A stretch of DNA of 35,427 nt from an uncultured Bacteroidota bacterium (GCA_902825795.1 CADECG010000023.1:1-35427), one strand, 5' to 3'; positions 9,101-14,380 are shown, counted from the first letter of the stretch. Program-made: numbers and translations. The notes: a model not told the origin generated them from the sequence alone.

Positions 9101-10448
9101 CAGGTGTGGCGCTCACGAAGCCACGGACCGCGGCATTGTTGAACATAGCGGCGTACAAGCTGTTGCCTTCGTTGTCGGCGCCGTTGCCGGGCGCATCAAT
9201 GATCACAGTGCCCGCCAACTCGGGGCTAACGAACGGACCATCCTCACCCAGATCGGTGAAGGCCACCACGTTGCGGTTCTGCTCGTAGTCGCTGCGCGTG
9301 TTCGTTACCCACACTTCGATACGGCTGATCTGCACACCGCTGTTCACCGTGGGCAGGGTGCGCAACGCAGCTTCATACTGTTCGCGGAAGAAGTAGCTGA
9401 GGAAGAAATACTTGTTCGCTTCGTACTCGTCGGCCTTGATATCGAAGGTGCTCGTCTGCGCACCGCCGGCCACTTGCACGTTTCGCCGCTGCCCCTTCTC
9501 CTGACTGAAGATCGCAGTGGCCGTCAACCGGCCGAACTTCAACTCGGTCTTCAACCCGAACAGGCTCTGGCTGCCTTGGATCAGCTGGCCCTGCAAGGGC
9601 AGGCTCACGTTACCGGCCTCGAACTTCTGGATGATCTCGTCATCATAGCCGGTATAGTCCAGCTTCACTTGGTTCTCGAAATCGAACGTCGCTTCGGTGT
9701 TGTAGCTGGTGTTGATCTTCAGCTTCTCGCCGATGTTGCCGGTAAGGTTCAGTTGTATGCGCTGGTCGAAATCGAAGGTGGTGATCCGCCGCTGGTCAAC
9801 CGGTATCCGCGGGTTCTCGGTCTTGCTGATGTTCACCCCGAAGGTGATCTCGGCACTGCCCTGTGGCTTGATCTCGATCTGGTTGCCACCGAAGATCCGG
9901 TCGAAGGTCTCACCCTTCACATTGATCTTCGGGATCAGCGATTTGTCGTTGTTCGTGTTCTCCTCATCCAAGCGCTCCAGCCAGTACGTTTCCATGGCTT
10001 TCTCCATGTCGTACTTCATGTATTCCTCGAGCGTCATGCTCATGGGTGGGCGGTAGTTGATGTCGCCTTCGCCCACAGTGCTTTGCAGGATGTACTGGCC
10101 GGTGATCGGATCGTAGATCACTTCTTCGTTCACATTCGCCGGATCGCCCAGGTTGATACTGCTGCCGCTTTCGCCGCCGGGCACCACCGGATCGGTAATG
10201 GGATAGGGCAATACGATCTCCGGACTGTCCACTTGTTGGAAGAAGTCGTGAGTCGTGAGTCGTGAGTCGTGAGTGAGGAGTCGCGAGTCGTGAGTCGCGA
10301 GTCGTGAGTTGGGTGTGGCGAGCAGGGCCAAGTCACAATCGAGGAACGCGCTGGCGAAGAGTTCCCCTTCCGCAGCGCACACCACTACTACCAACGCCAA
10401 AAGGCGCCAGAGCAGGAGGGCAATACGGTGAAAGTTGAGGGGAAGCAT
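3120..10448 (-). CDS. sprA: T9SS outer-membrane translocon SprA
   Basis: This 2442-residue protein has the size and sequence of SprA (Sov), the giant outer-membrane beta-barrel that forms the type IX secretion translocon and is needed for gliding in Flavobacterium. A signal peptide covers about residues 1-32. The mature protein opens with the family's YDPITGQYILQSTVGEG motif (about residue 112) and is rich in alternating beta-strand sequence to its end (ISLRFTLTQ). Residues 46-69 are unlike any SprA part I know: they are encoded by a 7-bp tandem repeat and read THDSRLT-type heptapeptides. A Lys/Asp/Gly/Pro-rich stretch lies near residues 1940-1985. The start at 10448 is the only one giving a signal peptide. 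The gene lies downstream of ruvA on the same strand, an order I recall from other flavobacteria. Its 3' neighbour converges. Confidence 0.95.
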   Translation of the reverse strand: MLPLNFHRIALLLWRLLALVVVVCAAEGELFASAFLDCDLALLATPNSRLATHDSRLLTHDSRLTTHDFFQQVDSPEIVLPYPITDPVVPGGESGSSINLGDPANVNEEVIYDPITGQYILQSTVGEGDINYRPPMSMTLEEYMKYDMEKAMETYWLERLDEENTNNDKSLIPKINVKGETFDRIFGGNQIEIKPQGSAEITFGVNISKTENPRIPVDQRRITTFDFDQRIQLNLTGNIGEKLKINTSYNTEATFDFENQVKLDYTGYDDEIIQKFEAGNVSLPLQGQLIQGSQSLFGLKTELKFGRLTATAIFSQEKGQRRNVQVAGGAQTSTFDIKADEYEANKYFFLSYFFREQYEAALRTLPTVNSGVQISRIEVWVTNTRSDYEQNRNVVAFTDLGEDGPFVSPELAGTVIIDAPGNGADNEGNSLYAAMFNNAAVRGFVSATPALQALGFQASRHYEKLESARMLQPSEYTLNDRLGFIGLNQSLNNDEVLCVAYQYTYQGQTFQVGEFSTDGVAPPAALVLRLLKATITNPRNQLWDLMMKNVYSLGAFQVNREDFRLDLLYNNPANGIDGNFIPRDPIANTLLMQVLGLDRLDQQNAPNVDGTFDFVDGAATTGGTINTQNGRIFFPVLEPFGTTLRNALVGQPETVLNSIVYQQLYDSTKTAAQNLPELNRFKLKGSYQSASSDVINLNAVNIPQGSVVVTAGGVRLIENQDYTVDYNLGRVKIINQGILESGTPINISLESNSLFSIQTKTLAGARFDFRANKDLTLGGTIMNLYERPLTAKVNAGDEPIRNTVIGLDAAWKKESNLITSLVDMLPFYATKEISTLNASAEGAYLIPGHSRAIGNNGTSYIDDFEGSVSTIDMRTQSQWQLASTPQGVTDLYPEGELFTLGNGFKRAKLAWYVIDPLFFRNNNLTPGDITGTMQSDHRMREVLEEEVFPARQLPNGVPFNIPVLDVAFYPNERGPYNYTLDLEPDGRLSDPQGSWGGIMRRISTTDFEASNIETIQFWVMNPFNTGGIGSNDDSQNTTGGDFYIDLGNISEDVLRDSRKSFENGLPKDNSDQSAAIATAITPWGVVPTSQSVVSAFAITDNNSNKYQDVGMDGLGTQGDALIPTEVAFHTDPATSTYLTDVAGVVTGGALTTIQADPSGDNFRNFRGDNVGGDMLQRYKDFNNTEGNSVTDEDSPEDFPTQATTLPTTEDINADQNLSESESYFQYKVSLRPQDMVVGQNFITDRVLGTALTPNGTRQVYWYQFKIPVRMPERAVGGIQDFRSIRFMRMHMKEFTQNVVMRFARLEFVRGEWRKYLLGLETPGEGLGGDPDQTTFEVAAVNIEENSTRVPINYVLPPNIEQETDVASTNLRSLNEQSLQLKTCGLRDGDARAAFRNVEFDIRSYKKLRMYVHAESGDANNPLAFGDVSVFIRVGNDFDQNYYEYEIPAVPSPYSNNDPYSVWPQANDMEIEFAKLNDVKIARNQAGTPVNERFMQMDGDRRVWVKGNPNLAEMRTILVGIRNPKKDGAEANPWANDNGADRCVEVWVNELRLTDFDQHGGWAALARVNTTLADLGTLSVAGNYSTPYWGSIDKKVSERQRETKMGIDVAANLEMGKFLPEKSGIKVPVFIGYSENASNPQFDPLNPDIEWGDATRALTKEERKARLKELRTYERRRSINLTNVRKDRTGGAGKKERSWDVENLSASYGYTDREYHDVNTSYENTRTYRGSLAYVFSPKPKAIKPFDKVSFIGKSKWLKLVKDFNFNLGFKQLTARTSVDRTYTERMARLNSDIASIPPAPTYNKTFNWYSQYGFRYEITKSLKLDFNANNNAIIGEPPGRVNSKDKDTYEVWKDSVMQSLESWGEVTGYDHTVNLTYQLPLDKLPLTDWMTVNTSYGSGYQWDRAPFQQDTLGHTVQNSQNLAINGQLNFVNLYNKSKWLKKINDKGKGNKPAPNKGKGKDPKAEDKEKDEDKDKGKKPGEGFNPLESLARIIMSVRTGNITYSQNSGTLLPGYNQTTNVMGMSPGFDAPGFGFVLGQQNHDLSGDIVRDFATDAAQRGWLVQTQSIFNPYTTTRTETFNARLSVEPVKSLRIELTANRTLSENRSSFFRWNEAQHGYVNDSPREFGNFSTTIITWGTTFSKDDEDFVSPIFEQMLANREIISSRLGAEDPNSFSQSDNAYWFGYDTTHQDVIIPAFLAAYTGTNASSVELNPFKRTPLPNWDITYDGLTKIAAFKKLFRTFTVNHSYRSTFNIGTFQTNLLYMEGGTELDAGGNFIPERQISVVTISEQMRPFINFDATLQNSLIAKFEYNRDRNLSLSMSNYQLTEMRGKEFVVGTGYRFKGVKFPVRIGGERIKSDLNLRIDLSMRENNTVIRKMQENQNQVTAGQNITSIKASADYVINQKLNVRAFYERVINKPVISTSYPSSNTNIGISLRFTLTQ
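10244..10313. repeat. Heptanucleotide tandem repeat inside sprA (ten units)
   Basis: Ten consecutive 7-bp units of AGTCGTG (plus strand), about five of them perfect and the others varying by one to four bases. They lie in sprA codons 46-69, directly after the signal peptide. Seven is not a multiple of three, and all three frames of a perfect array encode the same heptapeptide register (T-H-D-S-R-L-T), with no stop. Adding or losing one or two units would therefore read through the array and then put the rest of sprA out of frame. Confidence 0.9.
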
Positions 10449-10460
10449 TGAGGGGGAGAG

Positions 10461-10558
10461 AGTCGTGAGTCGTGAGTCGTGAGTCGTGAGTCGTGAGTCG
10501 TGAGTGGTGAGTCGTGAGTCGTGAGTCGCGAGTCGTGAGTAGGGAGCAGTGAGTGGTG
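10461..10558. repeat. Second heptanucleotide array, upstream of sprA
   Basis: Fourteen 7-bp units of the same AGTCGTG motif in the same orientation, the first six perfect, becoming degenerate towards ruvA. The array begins 12 bp upstream of the sprA ATG and fills most of the 160-bp ruvA-sprA gap, where leader or promoter elements of sprA would lie. Between the two arrays are exactly 147 bp (21 x 7). Confidence 0.9.
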
Positions 10559-10574
10559 GGTGCGGTGGTGATCA

Positions 10575-10609
10575 GCTCGTGGCTCGCGGCTCAGGGCTCG
10601 AAGCTGGGC
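10575..10609. repeat. Degenerate second heptamer family (GCTCGTG-like)
   Basis: Five 7-bp steps, GCTCGTG, GCTCGCG, GCTCAGG, GCTCGAA and GCTGGGC, directly abut the ruvA stop codon. The period matches the neighbouring AGTCGTG array and the first unit differs at two positions, suggesting a decayed relative of that array. Confidence 0.6.
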
Positions 10610-11217
10610 TATTGGTTCTTCAAAGCAAGCCGTATGACGTCGGCCAATTCCGGTGTGTTGTCCTTGTGATCGTTCAATACTTGGCTCAGTGATCGTTCGG
10701 CCTTCATGCGGTCAAGCCCCAGAGAAACCAGTGCCTGTAACGCCTCGGCCCGCACGCTATTGCCCGTGCCCGCAACAGCCAGCGGATCGGCGATGGGCCC
10801 CTTGAGCAATTTGCCCCGCAACTCGCCCACCACGCGCTGGGCCAGCTTGGGGCCTATGCCCTTCACGCTGCGCAGCACGCTTTCGTCGCCGTTGAGGATG
10901 GCGCTGCGCAGGCGCTCCACCGGCTGTGCGCCCATGATGCTCATGCCAATGGTGGCACTTACACCCTGCACCTCGATCAACTGGCGGAAGAACTGCCGCT
11001 CCTCGGCATTGGTGAACCCGAACAGCTTGTGTTCGCTCTGTCCGCTGCGCACATCCACGCTCACACTATAGTGTACCAGCAAGCGCACATTGCCCTGTGC
11101 AGGCAAGGCCGCCAAGGTGCCGCTGCTGATCTGTAGCAAGTAGCCCACGCCGTGGCATTCCACCACCGCATGGCCTTCACCTTTAACCAATAAGTCGCCC
11201 CTCAGGCTGTCGATCAT
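10609..11217 (-). CDS. ruvA: Holliday junction branch migration protein RuvA
   Basis: A 202-residue protein matching RuvA in length and organisation. RuvA tetramers bind four-way junctions and load the RuvB motor. Domain I (OB fold, about residues 1-63) starts MIDSLRGDLL and contains ECHGVGYLLQIS. Domain II carries two helix-hairpin-helix motifs, around LIEVQGVSATIGMSIM (82-97) and VLRSVKGIGPKLAQRVV (114-130). A flexible linker leads to the RuvB-binding domain III (about 155-202, EALQALVSLGLDRMKAE). The start at 11217 matches the conserved MI..LRG opening. The gene lies 160 bp upstream of sprA on the same strand, with heptamer repeats filling the gap, so cotranscription is possible. Confidence 0.95.
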   Translation of the reverse strand: MIDSLRGDLLVKGEGHAVVECHGVGYLLQISSGTLAALPAQGNVRLLVHYSVSVDVRSGQSEHKLFGFTNAEERQFFRQLIEVQGVSATIGMSIMGAQPVERLRSAILNGDESVLRSVKGIGPKLAQRVVGELRGKLLKGPIADPLAVAGTGNSVRAEALQALVSLGLDRMKAERSLSQVLNDHKDNTPELADVIRLALKNQ

Positions 11218-11425
11218 CCTGTCCAGTATGCATTCAACACTTCACGAAACGGGTAAGGGTAGCCTTATGCGGGGGCGTTTTTTCAGGGAGGCCGAAGGTA
11301 GAAGAAGCGATGAACGCGGAAGATGACCCGGAAAACCCGCTTTGCGACCGGCCGGGTAGGGCTAAAACGGAACAACCCCCGGCCGGGGGCCGAGGGTTTT
11401 ATGGGCTCTTGCACTTAACAAGTCA
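11218..11425. other. Intergenic region upstream of ruvA, no gene
   Basis: There is no gene between ruvA (minus) and the plus-strand cargo fragment. It holds the ruvA upstream region, in which I see no clear -7 box, and one GC-rich terminator-like hairpin. Together with the unrecognised first half of the fragment, about 390 bp here have no identifiable protein. Confidence 0.5.
11374..11400 (+). terminator. Terminator-like hairpin without an upstream gene
   Basis: AACCCCCGGCC pairs with GGCCGAGGGTT around a GGG loop (one C-A mismatch) and is followed by further T residues on the plus strand. It also contains the perfect palindrome CCCCCGGCCGGGGG (11376-11389). No plus-strand gene ends just before it, so it may be left over from a lost gene. 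Confidence 0.45.
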
Positions 11426-11851
11426 TTGCGGAGAGCGGGGCTTACGTTTGAATGGTGGATAGCCTCAACCAAGGGCGTCGGGCCCCAGGCCCTAGACAGA
11501 GCGACACTCGCGGAAAACGCAAGCGTCTGCCCGCGCATGCCGAGAGCCGAGGGGGTGCGGGGGCCTGGCGCTGGCGGGACCGCGCTAGCTGTTGGACCGA
11601 CACCTAATGGGCCGCAAGAAGGTCTGTATCTCTTCCCGAACCCAGGCTCGGAATTTGTCACCGTTCTTTCCAAGGTGGGTTTGTTGAAACTCACCGTGCG
11701 CGACATGTTGGGTCGGGTCGTGCATCAGGAGAGCTTGACCGGTCGCACCCAACACTCATTGTCCGTCGCTGGCTGGGCCAGCGGGGATTATGTCTTTCGC
11801 GTTGAACGCGGTGATGGAAACGTTGAGCACCGTAAATTCGTGAAGCAATGA
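11426..11851 (+). pseudogene. C-terminal remnant of a T9SS cargo protein (type A sorting domain)
   Basis: Only the last 75 or so residues are recognisable: LYLFPNPGSEFVTVL, then VRDMLGRVV, then LSVAGWASGDYVFRV and a basic end KFVKQ. That is the order of a T9SS type A sorting domain (FPNP, DxxGR, GxYxxRV), which directs a cargo through SprA and is then removed or anchored. The preceding 60 residues are Gly/Pro/Ala-rich and match nothing I know. The frame lacks an ATG and a signal peptide, beginning only at a TTG after a stop. I infer the 3' end of a larger gene whose 5' part was lost. Its TGA overlaps the ATG of the next lipoprotein gene (ATGA), the junction type expected from a former operon. 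Confidence 0.6.
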
Positions 11852-12339
11852 GAATATCCACACAGGTCCGAAGCGGTCTAATTCCTTTTGCAGCAATTAT
11901 GTTCCTATTTGGCTGCCGCAGGGACGAAACCGTCTGTCCAGCAGAGACTCTTCCGGCTGATGGCCGCGACCGTTTTATTGGCTCTTACGCGGTTTTTGAT
12001 ACGACAGGTAGCTACCTTTATTGGTTGACAGTTAGCAAGTTCGGAACAGGCGGCAGGGATAGTCTGCTGTTGGAGAACTACGCCAACGCGTTCGATCTCA
12101 AAATCTTGCATGAAAGCTATTGGGACCAAAACCACTGGGATATTGGAGTCTTTTTCCCGGCCAAGGACCACTTGGGGCATAGTTGGGCACTGTCGGATGC
12201 CGCCGCCATCGATGGTTCGAATGTGCTCACAAACGACACCATCCCACTGAAGTTCACACAGGACAACATCGCCTTTTATTGGCAGGAGGGTGTGCCGTAC
12301 TTCAGTTGCGTGTGCAAGCAGATCGCGGTGAAGCAGTAA
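11848..12339 (+). CDS. Small outer-membrane lipoprotein, cassette copy 1
   Basis: A 163-residue lipoprotein. The signal peptide ends in the lipobox LFGC with the lipidated cysteine at 23. The mature part begins RRDETVCPAE and has alternating strand-like segments (FIGSYAVFDTTGSYLYWLTVSKFGTGGRDSL), reminiscent of lipocalin-like barrel domains in Bacteroidota lipoproteins. I know no specific function. The C-terminus CVCKQIAVKQ is followed by TAA and, in the same frame, TGA. A diverged paralogue with the same arrangement lies 1219 bp downstream. The last 100 or so bases of the two copies are nearly identical while the middles differ much more, which points to gene conversion or selection at the 3' end. 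The start overlaps the preceding cargo fragment's stop. Confidence 0.7.
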   Translation: MRISTQVRSGLIPFAAIMFLFGCRRDETVCPAETLPADGRDRFIGSYAVFDTTGSYLYWLTVSKFGTGGRDSLLLENYANAFDLKILHESYWDQNHWDIGVFFPAKDHLGHSWALSDAAAIDGSNVLTNDTIPLKFTQDNIAFYWQEGVPYFSCVCKQIAVKQ

Positions 12340-12375
12340 TGACCGCCACGCCTCGATGGCGATGGGGCGTACGAA

Positions 12376-13065
12376 TTGCATAACGTCTTCTCACCAAACG
12401 GAGAAGGCGTGAACGTCTACTGGATGGTGATGGACCAGGACCATCCCTTCTGTGCCTATGGTGCGCTGACGTTCGAGCTCACCATCATCAACCCCGATGG
12501 CGACCCCGTGTGGTACCTGAACGAAAGTCCCGATGGCTGCTGCCCCTTCGAGTCGAAGGCGCCGAATAACCCTATTGTGCACTCGAGCATCTATTGGGAT
12601 GGCACCATCAACACCGGCTTCGCGAATTTCCCCGGCGAGGAGGCCAGCGCCACCACCTATTACTATGTGCTGCACCTCTGGGGATGCAATGGCTCGGTGA
12701 CCTACACCGGATACATCCAGATCTTCCGTGCGCCCACCAACCCACCCCAAGGGCTGCTGAGCAGTTATGATCAGGCGGATGCCGAGCTTGCGTCCTTTGG
12801 GCATGCTGAAGTCCAAGGCAGTGCTGCAATAGGCACTGCGATACTTTTCCCCAACCCCTCTCGTGATCTGGTCACTTTGAAGCACCCGGCGGGTGTCGGA
12901 GGCTTACGGGTTTTCGACATGCTTGGCCGTCCAATGTTTCAGAGTGAAGGTCTGTCGCTCCCCCAACTAACCCTTTCCGTCTCCGACTGGTCAGCGGGTG
13001 AGTACGTGTTCCGCGTATTGCCCGTTAGCGGTTCGGTGGAATACATTCGTTTCACAAAGCACTGA
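12376..13065 (+). CDS. T9SS C-terminal module protein lacking a signal peptide
   Basis: The frame reads two modules. The first (about residues 1-120) resembles the gliding-motility-associated C-terminal domain: HNVFSPNGEGVNVYW near the start, SSIYWDGT in the middle and YYYVLHLWGCNGSVTYTGYIQIF at the end. The second (about 155-229) is a type A T9SS sorting domain: LFPNPSRDLVTL, VFDMLGRPM and GEYVFRV. There is no signal peptide and no ATG: recognisable sequence (RLDGDGAYEL) continues upstream to the TGA that follows the lipoprotein's TAA in the same frame, and the given start is a TTG. Either this is the 3' part of a cargo gene whose front was replaced by the lipoprotein, or it is made from the lipoprotein frame by stop-codon readthrough. 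The first seems more likely. It ends one base before the next lipoprotein's ATG. Confidence 0.6.
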   Translation: MHNVFSPNGEGVNVYWMVMDQDHPFCAYGALTFELTIINPDGDPVWYLNESPDGCCPFESKAPNNPIVHSSIYWDGTINTGFANFPGEEASATTYYYVLHLWGCNGSVTYTGYIQIFRAPTNPPQGLLSSYDQADAELASFGHAEVQGSAAIGTAILFPNPSRDLVTLKHPAGVGGLRVFDMLGRPMFQSEGLSLPQLTLSVSDWSAGEYVFRVLPVSGSVEYIRFTKH

Positions 13066-13066
13066 C

Positions 13067-13552
13067 ATGCGCGCCCAACTTGCCACCGCCCTGCTGCTTG
13101 CATGTTTCGTCTTTTTCGTCGTCGGTTGTCGTAGGGACGAGGATGTCTGCCCGGAACAGCCCACGCCTGCAGTGGATGAGCGAGACATCTTCGTAGGCAC
13201 ATACTATGTCTACGATACGGTCGGAACTTATCTCTACTCCATGAACATCATGAAGTTCGGCACAGGCGGCAGGGACAGCCTGTTCATTCACAACTATGCT
13301 GACACGTTCGACTTGAAGATCCTTCATGAGCGGTACTGGACTAACCGATATCTTGGAGTCTCTTTCTTTCCCGCAGTTGACCAAACCGGGAACAGTTGGG
13401 CACTTTTTGGGGCTGCTGGCTTCGATGGCTCCAACGTGCTCACAAACGACACCATCCCACTGAAGTTCACCCAAGACAACATCGCCTTCTACTGGCAGGA
13501 GGGCGTGCCGTACTTCAGTTGCGTGTGTAAGCAGATAGCGGTGAAGCAGTAA
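13067..13552 (+). CDS. Small outer-membrane lipoprotein, cassette copy 2
   Basis: A 161-residue paralogue of the lipoprotein at 11848. The signal peptide ends FVVGC with the lipidated cysteine at 21. The mature part starts RRDEDVCPEQ and keeps the FVGTYYVYDTVGTYLY and KFGTGGRDSL motifs. The final stretch, from DGSNVLTNDTIPLKF to the terminal KQIAVKQ, is the same as in copy 1 apart from silent changes. The ATG at 13067 lies one base after the preceding TGA, so coupled translation is likely. I call it a surface or periplasm-facing lipoprotein with a lipocalin-like fold and no assigned role. The frame continues past the TAA into the truncated cargo module. Confidence 0.7.
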   Translation: MRAQLATALLLACFVFFVVGCRRDEDVCPEQPTPAVDERDIFVGTYYVYDTVGTYLYSMNIMKFGTGGRDSLFIHNYADTFDLKILHERYWTNRYLGVSFFPAVDQTGNSWALFGAAGFDGSNVLTNDTIPLKFTQDNIAFYWQEGVPYFSCVCKQIAVKQ

Positions 13553-13660
13553 TTACCGCCACGCCTCGATGGCGATGGAGTTTACGAGTTGGTGAACGTG
13601 TTCAGTCCGAACGGCGACGGCACCAACGACTATTGGATGGTGATGGACCAGGACCATCCC
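13553..13660 (+). pseudogene. Truncated second copy of the T9SS C-terminal module
   Basis: After the TAA of lipoprotein copy 2, the same frame reads PPRLDGDGVYELVNVFSPNGDG and on to YWMVMDQDHP, matching the beginning of the module at 12340-12447. The match stops abruptly at base 13660 (after GGACCATCCC). What follows is unrelated GC-rich DNA, so only about 36 codons remain. It is a 3'-truncated duplicate. Confidence 0.75.
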
Positions 13661-13856
13661 CCCCACCGCCTCGGGTGTCGAACGCGTGCCAACACTCGGC
13701 GTAGCGTCATCGTCCCGGAACGGGGCCGAGCGTCGGCGCTTTGTGCGCTTCGTACCATAGCGGGGACATCCGATGAGGTGCGGAGACCAAAGCCTCCGTG
13801 CCGATGCCTGCGGTGCAAGGGTGCCGACTGACGGGCGACGTACATAGCTTTGGGCC
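13661..13856. other. GC-rich segment without a gene
   Basis: This 196-bp stretch begins exactly where the duplicated cargo module breaks off. Both strands have short open frames rich in Arg, Pro and Ala that look like chance. It contains imperfect inverted words (GTCGGCGC and GTGCCGAC) and could be an interspersed repeat of this genome. Only genome comparison could show that. Confidence 0.4.
13845..13852 (+). promoter_or_regulatory. Candidate -7 box for the toxin-antitoxin pair
   Basis: TAGCTTTG, identical to the box before the SPOR gene, ends only 4 nt before the ATG at 13857. If it is used, the mRNA would be leaderless or nearly so. Confidence 0.35.
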
Positions 13857-14066
13857 ATGGGAAAGAAGACAGCCGCACTGCTGATCCAACCACGATCCAC
13901 CCAAGAACGGGCGTTCATTGAAAGTCTACTGAAACGACTTGGCATGATGAGCCATCCGTTGACGGAGGATGAGGTACTGGATCTTGGTTTGAGCCAGATG
14001 ATGCGTCGGGTTGACCGCAGTAAACGTGTGGACCCGCGCACTGCCATGAAGATCCTGGCAAGCTGA
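13857..14066 (+). CDS. Putative antitoxin of a type II toxin-antitoxin pair
   Basis: A 69-residue, mostly helical protein just upstream of a RelE/ParE-like toxin, overlapping it by one base (TGATG). Position, size and overlap are those of a type II antitoxin. Residues 35-50 (LTEDEVLDLGLSQMM) could be the toxin-wrapping helix found in small antitoxins, and the basic N-terminus GKKTAALLIQPRS could be part of the DNA-contacting region. I recognise no named family. Antitoxins of this kind usually bind the toxin and repress their own promoter, and a -7 box lies directly in front of the start codon. Confidence 0.6.
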   Translation: MGKKTAALLIQPRSTQERAFIESLLKRLGMMSHPLTEDEVLDLGLSQMMRRVDRSKRVDPRTAMKILAS

Positions 14067-14332
14067 TGGAGGTTGTGTTCTTGCGGTCGTTCATCCAGGA
14101 CTTCAAGCGCATTCCGGAGCCCGCGACCAGGCGCAAGGTTGAGCGGACGGTGAAGGAATTGCAGGCGGCGGCGACACTCCGCGAATTGAGAAACCTCAAA
14201 AAACTGGAAGGGCACACGAACGCATTCCGCATACGCCTCGGCGACTACCGCATCGGCTTCTTTCTGGCGAACGGCACGATCGAACTGGCCCATGTGGCCA
14301 ACCGTCGGGACATCTACCGCTCTTTCCCCTGA
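14066..14332 (+). CDS. RelE/ParE-family toxin
   Basis: An 88-residue protein with the RelE/ParE fold signature: an N-terminal strand MEVVFLRSFIQDFKRI, two basic helices, and a C-terminal beta-sheet containing KLEGHTNAFRIRLGDYRIGFF and a final basic segment VANRRDIYRSFP. The pattern R-I-R-L-G-D-Y-R-I-G is typical of the superfamily's central strands. RelE toxins cut mRNA on the ribosome and ParE toxins poison gyrase; the sequence alone does not decide which applies. It overlaps the antitoxin by one base. A strong hairpin terminator lies about 70 bp downstream and probably closes this operon. Confidence 0.8.
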   Translation: MEVVFLRSFIQDFKRIPEPATRRKVERTVKELQAAATLRELRNLKKLEGHTNAFRIRLGDYRIGFFLANGTIELAHVANRRDIYRSFP

Positions 14333-14372
14333 AGTTTCGGCCTGGCCGGAACGCACTTCCCACTCCCCCACC

Positions 14373-14380
14373 TATATTCG
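14373..14380 (+). promoter_or_regulatory. Candidate -7 box upstream of rimP
   Basis: TATATTCG resembles the -7 consensus and also the TATCTTCG box before pepA. It lies about 100 bp before rimP, and the terminator hairpin at 14405-14427 lies between them. It could drive an attenuated rimP-nusA-infB leader, but may also be chance. Confidence 0.3.

Larger units (their letters stand above)
11848..13660 (+). repeat. Tandem duplication of the lipoprotein / T9SS-module cassette
   Basis: Copy 1 (11848-12447) and copy 2 (13067-13660) are direct repeats with a start-to-start distance of 1219 bp. Similarity is moderate in the lipoprotein body and nearly complete from about the last 100 bp of the lipoprotein into the first 100 bp of the cargo module. 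The array is incomplete at both ends: a 5'-truncated module precedes it and a 3'-truncated module ends it. Confidence 0.8.

Noticed and set aside
7062..10265. Long plus-strand open frames (454 and 601 codons) opposite sprA
   Set aside because: They are antisense to a clearly recognised protein, His/Val/Arg-rich without domains, and explained by the codon usage of a GC-rich gene.
10244..10558. CRISPR-like array at the sprA start
   Set aside because: Units are contiguous 7-mers without spacers, and no cas genes are present.
11362..11706. Minus-strand frame of 114 codons over the cargo fragment
   Set aside because: Pro/Arg/Ser-rich without domains, while the opposite strand shows a clear T9SS sorting domain.
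13553..14371. Minus-strand frame of 272 codons across the truncated module and the TA pair
   Set aside because: It is antisense to the recognised toxin and antitoxin and has no domain.
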